Assembly: GCA_012845835.1 (NCBI GenBank)
Contig: JABAKD010000002.1
Coordinates: 12,007,120 to 12,071,119 of the forward strand
Direction: 5' to 3'
From: Undaria pinnatifida
Lineage: Eukaryota > Sar > Phaeophyceae > Laminariales > Alariaceae
Length of the DNA stretch: 64,000 nt
Of the stretch, positions 13,344 through 25,300 are shown piece after piece. The position numbers and the translations under genes were made by a program. The notes beneath the pieces are model-generated. The model was given only the letters and a program-made list of their open reading frames with translations. It ran no database searches and was not told the origin of the DNA. Position 1 is the first letter of the stretch; each line of letters begins with the position of its first letter.

Positions 13344-16300
13344 AAAGACCACGCACGCACGTCGGTGTGTATGTTGCGCTGGCTACTTTTGCGCGGTAAC
13401 AGTGAAGGTAGATCGCGCTGAATATATATTATATTCTGGCGGCGAATCAACGTGACTCGTCGGTACATTGGATAGTGCTAAACGACAATAATATGTACAC
13501 GGTGGCGGCGATGTTCAGACGTCGCCTGTATATAAGAACTATACACGGTAGTCTGCTATATATTTCATGGGCACCTGCACTTAGCACGCAGGTGGACTAT
13601 TTAGCTCGCATCCACCTCTGTTTCCTTCCCCCCACCACCACCACACACGCATTCCCCTCCCCCGCGGCCCCACCTAATGTCGAAGCCCACCAGAATAATA
13701 AACACTGCCCGACGGGTGTTATCACCTCTTTACCTTTCGAGCATCCATGCGGTAGGTCCAATTCATTTATATGGTCTTCAAGTTCAAATTAACCCCCCCC
13801 GCGCCCCCTCATTCACCGCCACCCCCACCATGGCCTAGACATAGCATCGCGCGTGCAGTAAATTCGTATACATTATTGCGACCGAAAAATGTTGGACCCC
13901 CCCCCCCCCCCCCCCCCCCCCGATTATACGACTAGCTGGATATCCATGATGAAGTGATATATTCCACAGCCATCTTTTTGGTGTCCTCTGAAGAACGGGT
14001 TTTATAGTTCCCGTGCACAGATTGATTACCATCACCCTGTTGACCGTGGGTACAGGCTAATTGTAAGGGGAACCGCCGACCTATATATTTAGTAAGGACA
14101 CACACACAGTAATGCGCGCAATCGGAGTATCTTACACACAACTTGCAAAGCTGAGTTTCGACGAAATCTTCGATCTCATAGAGGAAGTGTATTTATAGTT
14201 ATTAATATATATTCAGGCTCCGATTAAAAACAGAGCGAACGTTTTGTGAGAACTACATGTCGCAAACTGAGCAACAGAACATGCAACAGTCATACAAGAA
14301 ACGGCATTGATCGCAACCCAATACAAGAATCCATTCGGAACGGATGCGGGTATAACTTCGAACATCGTCAGTCTTGCTCGTTATTGATGGCCCTAGCTCG
14401 TGGTGGGTACGGCAGTTTGCACGTTCGGCAGCATCTATTTTTGTGCTCTTGGAAGCATTGACGCCGGCTCAAGGACAACGACTTAGAAACTCCGTGTGTA
14501 TACTTGTATCGAGCCGTGGGGCCCGATTGCAGCGTAACACGCTCGATTCCTTACTCTTGCCGATATTTACCGCGGCGTAAGAGCTACGTTTCGGTTATAG
14601 TTCATGACAACGGGGTTATTTCGACGATCGACCGCCAATGTTGGCGTTACTATGGCGTTTTGCGTCCCTGTACACTCGACATTGACATCGAACCCCCCGC
14701 CGTGCACGCTTGTGTCGAGTCGCGCATTCCGATTGCAACATGGCACGCGCGATTCCTCACCGTTGCCGACAGAGATATATCTGCGTAGGACCTATTTTTG
14801 CCTACAACTCACAAGAACGGGGCAACGACGACAATTGGTCACCAACATTATCGTCATGACATCTTCATTTATCCCTGCACACTCGACTTCAAAGCTCCGG
14901 CGTGTGCGCTGGTATCGAGTAGCCGAGCCCTATTGAAGCATGACGTGCGCGATTCGCTACCCTTGCCGACATTTATATCGGCGTCGGAGCTTTTTCTGCC
15001 TACAACTCACGAGAACGGAGCGATTTTGACACTTGACCACCAACGCTGGCGTTATTATTACTTTCTGCATCCCTCTACACTCGAAAATGCCGTCGAACCT
15101 CCGGCGTGTATGCTTGCTCGTTGAGGCCGATCGCGGCATGAAACGCGCGATTCCTTGCCCTTGCCGACATTGATCGCTGCGTGGGTGTTTTTTTTTGTTG
15201 CACTCACGACAACGGGGTTATTACGACGGTCGACAAAAAACGCTGGCGTTTAAATGGCGTCATGTATAAATGGTCACTCAACAATGACGCTATATCTCCG
15301 GTGTGTATGCTTGTAACGAGCCGCGGTGGCCGATTACAGGATGGCCGGCGCCATTCCTTACCCTTGCCGACGTTTTTCTCGGTGTTGGAGTTTTTCCCTG
15401 TAACTCACGACAGCGGGGTTTACTATCACGCTTGACCAAAACTCAAGCGTCATGTATCCCTGTGAACTCGACGGTTACGTTAAACCTATACGGCGTGCAC
15501 GCTTGTATCGAGTCGGGGAGCCCGATTGCAGCATGACACGTGCGCGACTCCTTACACTTGCCGAAATATTTCTCGGCGTAAGAGATTTTTTTGCTTATAG
15601 CTCACGACAACGGGGCTGTCACGACCATTGACCACCAACGTTGCCGATGATACGGCTCCATGTATCCCTTTCTAGTCGACTGTGCGGTCAAACTACCCCC
15701 GTGCACGCTTGTATCGAGCCGAAGAGCCTGAATGGAACGTAAGACGGCGCGATTCCTTACCCTTGCCGACATTTCTCGTGGCACAGGAGATTTGCCAGGA
15801 CTCACGAGGACGGGGCTATCACGACAATTGAACACCATTGTTAGCGACATTTAATCTTCATGTATCCCCTATACTATCGACAATGGCATCAAACCTCCGG
15901 TGTGTACCCTTGTATTGAGCCGCGGAGGCCGATTTCAGCAAGACACACGCTGTTCCTTATTCTTGCCGACTTTTACCGCGGCGTTGGAGCTTTTTTTGCT
16001 CTTAACTCACGACGTCAGGGTTATATTACGACGATTGGCTAAAATGTTTTGCGTATTTATTGCGTCATGTATCCCTGTGCACCCGACAACTACGTCTAGC
16101 CTCCGGCGTACACGCTTGTATCCAGTCACGGAGCCTGATCGCAGCGTGACACGTGCGTGATTCCTTGCACTTGCCGACATTTATCTCGGCGAATGAGTTT
16201 TTTTCTGGTTGAAGTCACGAGAACGGGGTTATTACGACGATTGGCCACCAAGGTTGGCGATAATATGGCTTCATGTATCCCCGTGCACTCGACAGTACCG

Positions 16301-19300
16301 TCAAACCACCGCCGTGCACGCTTGTATCGAGTCGAAGAGATCGATTGAACAATTACACGCGCGATTAATTTCACTCGCCGGCATACATGTCGGCATCGGA
16401 GCTTTTTCTGCTTGTATCTCACGACAACGGGGTCATTACGACGATTGGTCGCCAACGTCAGCAGCATTTGATTTACTTATGCCTATACACCCGTCAATGA
16501 CGCCAAACATGCGGCGTATACGCTTGTAACGAGCCGAACAGCCCGACTGCACCATGACACGCGTGATTGATTACCCATGCCGACGTTGACCTCGACAAGG
16601 GCGCAAGGAAATAATTTGCCTAGACCCACACTCCCCTTTTTTCGTTCCGGGCCGGCCGGGGGAGGGGGGGGGGGACTACTCACGTACACTAATTCCTATA
16701 TAAACAACGAGTCAACACTAGTTCACATACACAACAAGTTACCTGACCTTGAACTGGGTACTAGAAAAGTCATTTCGTGATCGATCAGAGTCAGAGATGA
16801 AAGAAACAGCCGAGGGCTTTGGACGGCTCTGTACAATACGCGAACGAAAGATTGCCTAATTCAACCTGATCCTAAAATCCGGCAGCCTCGGCAACGTATG
16901 TCAGGCAGGTGACTCGAGCCCAGTACTCAACGGGGCTCTGCTTTGAAAAGCAGAGAGGCTACCGAGTTACTGCTGTAGACCAGACGTTTAAACGTTTAAA
17001 CCTACAACGCGGCGCAACGGGGCGTGACTTTTCCTTTTGAACCGTCGAAAAAGTTGCTCCTTATTTTTAATGTGTTGGTCCTCTGCCTGCCTGCGGGCTC
17101 CATTCAAGTAGAGTCTGGATTTTGGGATGTGGACCAGTCAGTGTGAACGGATACAAATGATTCATCTACATAATACAGGCGACGAGTCGTCGTAATTTTT
17201 CAAGCCAATCAGTTTGCCAAATTATTTGCCCACTACATTTTGGCATTGGTTTTTGCTCAAGTTGGAATGCAATTTTCGATATATCCCTTTGCGCCGAATG
17301 ATTTGAGCTCCACCAAACAAAAACAGAAAAAACAGAATCGATAACCTACAAAATAGCCCAACAACGAAGGACAGACGAAATACACACACCGAACAAGGTC
17401 AGCAGAGAGGCAACAACGCGCACGACATACACGTGTTGTTTGGACAACGTCTTGGTGATCTACAGGCGTCCAAAAGGCTTCGAAACACCGATTTTGTTGG
17501 ATCAAAAAACATTTTTTTCTCTGGCCGGCCGAAGGGGGGGGGTCCAGTATTCTGTTTTCGTGCGCCCTTGATCTCGGTTTAGGAGTTTTTTTCGGTTACA
17601 ACTCACGACGACGGGGCGATCACGACAATTGTACGACGATTGGCCACCAATCTTATCGTAATTACTTTATCTATCCCTGTATACTCGACAACGAGTTCAA
17701 ACCTCCGGTGTGTACGCTTGCATCGAGTCGCGGAGTCCGATTACAGCATGACACGCGAGATTACTTACTCTTGCCGACACTTATCTCGGCGTTGGAGTAT
17801 TTCTTTCATAAAACGGACGGAGAACGGGGCGATTGCTACAATTTACCTACAACGTTATCGTCATGAAACCCTCATGTATGCCTGTGCACTCGACATGTCA
17901 AACCTCCGGCGCGCACGCTTGTATCGAGTCGCGTAGCCCTGTTGCAGCTTGACACGCGCTCGATCCCTTACCCTTGCCGAGATTGGTCTGGGCGTAGGAG
18001 CTCTTTTTGCTCACGAGAAAGGGGCGATTACGACGATGTACCACCAATGTTGGCGATATTATGGGTTCATGTATCCCTGCGCACTCGACGGTACCGTCAA
18101 CGCTCCGCCGAGCAGCCGTGTATCGAGGCGCAGAGCCTGATTGCAGCACGGCACGCTTGATTCCTTATCCTTGCGCTCGTAAGCATTTTCTCCTTACCCC
18201 ACGAGATCGAGGCAAGCACGACGATTAACCATCAACGCGAACGGCACTTTGTCTGCATGTATCCCTATACCCTCGACAATGACATTACACCTCCGGCGTG
18301 TACGCTTGTGCCGAGTGGCGGAGGTCGATAGCAGCATGACGGCGTGGTTCCTAATCCTTGCCGAGATATATCGCGGCGTAGGAGCTTTTGCTTCAACTCA
18401 CGAGAAGGGCATGGGTACGACGATTGACTATCAACGTTGGCGCCATTATATTACTTCATTTTTCCATCTACATCCAGTCATACCGCCAAACCTCCGGCGA
18501 ATGCAAGCTTGTATCGAACTGCGGAGCACGATGGCAGCACGCGATTCCGTATGCTTGCCAACAATCATACGCGGCGTAGGACCTTTTGACTCAACTGACG
18601 AGAACCGCACGGGTTCCGCGATGGATCACCAACGTTAGCGTCATTATGTATCCCTGTGCACTCGACAATGACGTCCAACCAGAGTTGGATTGCAGTGATT
18701 TACACGCGATTCCTTATTTTTTCTGACGTATACCCTGCGGTTAGGGGACAACGTAGGAAAGGTATATAGATTCATTCTCATATGCAGCCTTGTACGGATA
18801 TTGTGCTCTCAGCTCGCCTCCGACGGATGAACTGACTGATGGCGTTGCTACCGGAGCAGCCATTCCGTGTTGACCTCGTCTAGTTTGGTACCCTCCATCG
18901 TTTTCGGTGAAAAATTAGGAAGGCGCGTGCATGAATGCAACAAGGAATGCATGTAGCTTGTCGTGGAAGCAAGCCCGAGAGCCGATCGATGCTTCGCGAT
19001 AGTCGTGGAGGTTGGAAGGGGGCGATACTCACCCAGCCTATGCAATCCAGTAAATAAGGTCGATATTTTGATACAGCAGCTTAGTCTATACACACGCAGG
19101 AACGTAGGGCTCCAAGAACTATCAAACCTACAAGACGATGAAGGTAAACAGCCGTCCAGGCGAGGCACACGAAAGCATTTCGGTTGTCGTCTGAGTTACA
19201 GCAGCAGCAGCTGTAGTGCAATACCTGGAAGGGGGCGATACTCACCCAGCCTATGCAATCCAGTAAATAAGGTCGATATTTTGATACAGCAGCTTAGTCT

Positions 19301-22300
19301 ATACACACGCAGGAACGTAGGGCTCCAAGAACTATCAAACCTACAAGACGATGAAGGTAAACAGCCGTCCAGGCGAGGCACACGAAAGCATTTCGGTTGT
19401 CGTCTGAGTTACAGCAGCAGCAGCTGTAGTGCAATACCTGGAATGTACGAGTCCGGTGCAATCGAGCGCGTGTAAAAGTAGGTACGCCCTATCACAGATC
19501 GACCTCAAGACAGATATATTACTCAGCAGAAAGGCACTGCAGCAGTGCTGTTAGCTACCTGGTGAGCTTCGCATATCCGCGTGGGTACTGCGAGGAAAGA
19601 GCGCCAGGGCTGGCAACAGCCTGCGCGCATAGCGTGGCAGCTCACAGCGGCAACGCACCAACCGCCAGCACAAGAAATCAGCGAAGAAATCCCGCCGCGT
19701 TTCAGGGGCCGTCGGCCCCTATCGCCGAGGAACGGACGATAAACTAGGGCTCTTTGATACGAACACCCTCGTTGTAATGCTGGAACCACACGGTCGCCAC
19801 AATGACATTCCCCTATTTCCATACTAAACCCTATATAATAGCCTAGAAAGCGGCTCAACATAGGAGTGAAATGTTCCAGGAATACATTTATTTGTAGACA
19901 GAATATTTTGGTGTCGTCAGTACCGTCTACCGAGTGAAAGACTACTGCTGGCAGAAGCAGCTTGCCGGGGGGTTATCATCAATCGTCATCCATCAACCGC
20001 GTGGCAGTTTTTTGTGTTTTTTTCAGAACTGGTTTGTGTAGAATATCTGTAACCGTTGTTTTGTTTCGTTTCGTCGTTTCTTTCGTTTTTTCCCTCTCAA
20101 ACCTCAAAACGGAATGTAAGGTTTAACGGTATAACCTCACTATTAATAGTAAAACTGACCCAACACTAATTCCAAGTTGTTTATCCTCGAAAACGTTACT
20201 AACAATACCTTGAACTGACCCAACACTCATCCAAGTATGTAGTCTCCCACAACGTGTAACTGTAGAACTGACCTCACACTAACTCCAAGTATAAACAAGT
20301 AGGTTGTTTCCAAAAAACTTTAGTGCTAATCAAGTTCAATTTTGGTGTTTTTTTTTGGGGGGGGGGCGGGCGCTTTTTTTTGCGGCAGTCGGCGGTGGGG
20401 GGATCCGACGAAGAGCGCGCTCTGCGAAAGAAGAAGAGAAAATCTAAGGAGGAGGATCGGTTCAATGCGGTCAAGTCTGCTATCATCAAGCTCCTGGGAG
20501 ACACTTGCGATGTGAGTGTTATTCTCGTGTCTCTATACTGCCGGGGGTTATTATCCTGGAAATGGCCCTTTGGAACCTGGTACAATAATGTGAATCCGTG
20601 AATGTGATCTGTGTGATCTGTCCAATGATCTGATTTGCCGCACCTGCGCAATGGTGTGGCGCTGGCATGTCCGTGATATCTGTTTGCGATGTCAGTTGTT
20701 GGCGAAGGAGCCGCCGACGAAAGACCCGAGTTATCTGATCTGCCCGACGTGTGCAGTGTTATGTTGTGGCGGTGGAATGTCTGTGATATGTGATGGTGAT
20801 GACAGTTATTGGCGAAGGAGCTGGCGACCAAAGATACTCTAAGTCGAAGTCGGTGATCGATAAGAACTAAATGACGCAGATCTGTGAAGACGATCAGTGT
20901 GATTTGTACAGAGTGCTTTGATCTGTGTGATCTGTACGGTGATCTGATTTGCCCGACGTGTGCAATGTTATAACAGTTGTTGGCAAAGGAGCCGACGACC
21001 AAAGACCCGAAGGCGGTGATCGAGAAGAATCAAGCCGTGCGGTCGAACCTTCGGTCGTTGGAGGAGAACTGGAAGGAGCTGGATTCGGCGTACCAGACGG
21101 AGAAAAACAAACGGAGGGTGAGCGTTGCTTTGAAGAACAATGCAGGACACCTACTGTAGCAAGAAACAGGGTAATAATGAATTAAATCAGGTATTTACAG
21201 GAAACTAAGAAAGTCGGAAGCCATTATACTAATTTAGTGTTGAACGCACCCTTCCTCAAATATTAAATCCAGCCTGAGCCAACGTTCCTGTGTCTCAGTA
21301 GGTATTCTGTACCGTAACCCTTTTTGTTTTACTATGTGCAGAAGCAATCTCAACGCCACTACGGCATGTTTTCTTTTTTTTTCGGCTTTTCAAGGGCCAT
21401 GACACGGTCCGGGGGTGGTTTTAAAGAACATCGTGGGTTGAGTGGGGTCGGGTCGGGTCGGGTCGGGTTGGGTCAGGTCAGGAGGTTTCTAAGTATGGCA
21501 CGTTGGGCCAGATCACCCTGACCCGCTCCGACCCGTGGAAAACCCTGATTTTTTCGAATACAATTGAGATAATTTGTAGCACAACATGTATGACAATACG
21601 TGGAAGTGTGAGCATAAAGCTTCGTTTTTTGTCATCTGCCGGAGGTTGACAAAGAAGAAATGAAAGTGATTGAAAACAAGTTGAGGGGCTCGAACTCGCG
21701 AGTCGACGTTACTTTGTTACGAGGTGTACCACTGGTCCAGAGTATTAACCCCAAGTACTTACAATGGCAGTTTGCCACCCAAACGTGCGTGGTGCATGCG
21801 CAGTCAGGATGAGCCTTTCGTTTGATTGCTTGTACATGCAAAAAACAGTAATGACTACAACAAGCGTGATCGTGTCGCGAGGTGATCCCTGAAAGACTTG
21901 ATGCTGATGTTGGCGTTAGTGTCGGTAGCGGTGCTGCTACCGGTGGCTTTGTCGGTGTTGGTGGGGATTGTTTGTGGTGCTGCTGTTCGGTGTTAGTAGG
22001 AGTTGGTGGCGGTTTATTGATGTCAGTGGAGGTGTTGGTACAGGCGTTTCAGTCGGTGGTGGTGTTGCGGAGGGTTGGTGTCGTTGCCCGGGTTGGTGTC
22101 GTTTTGGATACGTCATTGGTTGACCCTATCAAAGGTTATAGGTATTTACATGGGTACTGAGAATGTTTGGCGAGCGGCGTGCTTGCTGAAGCGGCCGATT
22201 TCCGATTTATATATTTTCGGAATAGTTTGGAGACGCTAGACGAGACAACGGAGTGAAAGGGCCACACACCACACACCACACACCACGCATCGACAGGTGT

Positions 22301-25300
22301 CGATTCCCGCCTTGCCTGGTCGATGAAAAACCCAACGTGCTCCTTCCCGACGCTGTAAGGATGCGACGGGGTTATGGCCCTAAGGACTGCAGCCTTGCAT
22401 GATATCATTCCCTCCCCCCCTAGTCGCTGTACAAGGAAACACATGGTTGCCACAGATGGCCAAAGAGCAAGGAGATAAGATAAGCAAAACGTTTAATGTA
22501 CCATGCAATTCGATGCAGATCGACGAACTTCAAATGTTGAAAAGTGGGAATGCTGACCCTGTGCGCGATAAAAATGAAGGCAAGCACAGGGGGAAAGAAA
22601 AGACACGTGTGACCACGGCTTGTCCTGCAGGTGGTTCAGGGTAAAACCTCTGTGATTCGAGTTGAGCTGGAGATTGAAAGTGATGACCATGAAAAGACAG
22701 GAAAACGCGTACTGAGCGCCCAAAGGTTGGAGGTGTCTCTATTAGGAGTAGGAACGGTGCTCCGTCTCGAAAGGGATGCGTGTTCAATGGTCAAATGACT
22801 AAGGCAAGCAACAAATGAGTACCCCGCCCCCCCCCTTCCCCCCGCCCGACCTTCCCTGAATCATCTGACGTACCAGAGCAAAATCACAAACCTCCAACCC
22901 CCCCCCTCCTTTCCATCAACTCCCCCCCCCCCCCCCCCCAACCCTCCCCTCACCTCCCCCGCCCGGCCCGCCCCTCCGCGTCACCCTGAACGATATGACC
23001 CGTATATACTACTGTAGAGCAAAATCACCCGAGAAGAGCTGGAGCAGCAGCGGCAATTGCTGGTGGATCTTCGACATGAGATCGGAGAGCTGAAGAGTAT
23101 CCACCAGGCGGGAGTTGTAGGGTCGAAGGGAGGGGGCACGAGGGGGGGCTACGGGACGGCGATGCCTGCGTCGGAGTTCTTCAAGCAAGGTTTGTACTGT
23201 TTTGGTTCTGGTTTGGTTGCGCTAGCGGACGCCTGGTATGGGAGGGATACAGTACCACTTTTTGACGAAACTTTTTCACAGGTCGGACAGATCATGACCT
23301 AGATCTAGATCATCAAGCAGGGATCGGTGATCTGCCCGAGGTGCGAACTACTTACGACTGCTTATCAACTAGGGTGCTAACCAATCCTAGATGTATACCA
23401 GTATATTGATAGGGTGGATAATGTAATTAGTTGTAGGTGGAATCAATGGCATACCAAGGTACGAGGTACTGGATAGTCTGTTTGATTAATTAATTATTTT
23501 TGGGTTTCGTTTGGTTAATTAATTATTAGGAATCGGAGCTTGGGACGGGGAGGAAGGGAGGGAGGGAGGGAGGGAAGGGTAGATATTTGTTTGTCGTGAC
23601 CGTATGGGTATGACATTATGTGGTGTGGTCATGGCGTGATGCTGGGTGATCACGGGCATGCTGTTGCGTGATTCTGGCATTATGTTGTGCGACCATGGCA
23701 TGCTGTTGCGTGCTTATGGGAATATGGTGTCTGATCATGACATTTTGCTGTATGATCACGACATGGAGCTTTGTGATCGTGCCGTGTTGTTGCGTGGTGT
23801 TGCGTCATCATGGAGTGATGCTGCATGATCCTCCAAAGGCGATGCTACATGATCATTCAAAGGCAAACGACAAACGGAGTAATTGGGCCACACTCGCTAC
23901 CATATCGGAATTAAAAGTATGCCACTCGTCACATCGAGTTAGGAATTCTTGTGAGAAGTATATAACGAACACAAGTTTTTCTTTGGTTTTAGTGTACGCT
24001 GTCTGGGTCTCGGAAGTAGGAGTCTATTGTCGGCGTTTTGTTTTCATGTCCTATATCATGGTGCAGATGTGCAGACTCACGTTGTATGCCAGGGGCGTAA
24101 TGTTGTGTTCTACAACCTAGACAAATCGACAAGTGAACAAGGTAGCTAGTACTTACGTAGACTATAGACTGAAAGGTAACCAGTAACAGGGTACTTCTTT
24201 AGTTTGCCCAGCCCCATCTTTGTCCATCGCTTTTCCGAAAAAGGTAGATACGCGTGCATAGTATATAGGGTAAATACATGCCAGTAAGAGGTTACTCGTA
24301 TCGTTTGCCCAGTCCCGCCTTTTCTCACGCTTTTTACTCCGGCGTCCTGTTTTCGTCTCTACGTTCGCAGAGGCGCGAACAGGCGGAGCGACGGCCGTAG
24401 CAGACGCACCCCCAGCAGGAAAGTTAACCTCGGAGCAACACGTACGAATTCAACAGGTACGAATCACGAATCAAGCCTCCACGTCGCGATAAACCTCGTT
24501 TTTCAAGTTGTGGGAATGGGTAACGAATGTCTCAGCTGATGTACCGAAAGGACCTCGGATGTTTCCCGAAGGGTCCCAGCTGTTACCCAAAGGATATGGT
24601 GTTGCACAAGAGGTCCCAGCTGTCACCGAAAGGGTTGTCGAACATAGAGGGTTTCGGCGGTTCCTAAGGGGGTCAGCTCTTTCTCAACGGGCCTCATATG
24701 CTGTTTCCCAAAGAGTCTCAAGCTGTTACTCAAAGGTCTCAGCTATCCCCAAAGGATCTTGACTGTTATACCCAAAGGGTCTCAGTTGGTACTCGAAGAA
24801 TCTCAGCTGTTTCCGGAAGGGTCTCAGCTGTTTTTTGTCAAAGCAAGTATTTCTCAAAGGGTCTCAGCTGTTATACGGAAGGGTCTGAGATGTTTCCACA
24901 GGGCCTCAACTGTGACTCAAAGGGTCTCAGCGTATTCCGAAGGGTCCTAGCTATTTGACCTAAATCCAAAGGTCTCAGCTGTTACCCGAAGGGTCTCGGC
25001 TGTTGCCAATATTTGCTATCACCCAAAGGGTCCCGGCTGTTATGCAAAGAGTCTCAGCTGTTTCCCGAAGGGTCTCAGCTATTTTACCTAAATCCAAAGG
25101 GTCTCAGCCGTTACCCGAAGGGTGTCGGGTGTTGCCCAAAGGATATCTGCTTTTACGCAAAGGATCCAAGCGGTTACGCAAAGGGTCTCTGCTGCTGCCC
25201 GAAGGGTCGGAGTTGTTATTTCTCAGAGACTCTTAAGCTGCTTCTTAAAGGGTCTCGGCTGCTGTACCCGAAGTGCCTTAAGATGTAATTCAGAAGAGGC

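Larger units (their letters stand above)
1166..20388 (+). other. SNARE intron 1, about 19.2 kb
   Basis: From donor GTGATT to acceptor GCGGCAG. It is filled with mobile-element copies and tandem arrays (listed separately). I found no other phase-compatible SNARE exon in it, and the expected N-terminal length is already reached by joining exons 1 and 2. Confidence 0.55.

Noticed and set aside
16860..16990. tRNA-like sequence on the minus strand inside the 973-bp transposon
   Set aside because: There is an anticodon-like hairpin and a CTCGAGT loop, but the T stem and acceptor stem do not pair.
14240..18760. Possible protein-coding tandem domains in the 200-bp satellite
   Set aside because: Unit lengths are not kept to multiples of three and frames are broken in nearly every unit.
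18963..19475. 170-codon frame with an internal 71-residue repeat
   Set aside because: It is a consequence of a perfect 213-bp DNA duplication inside an intron; no domain seen.
20274..21002. 242-codon minus-strand frame overlapping SNARE exons 2 and 3
   Set aside because: It is antisense to well-supported exons and covers intron repeats.
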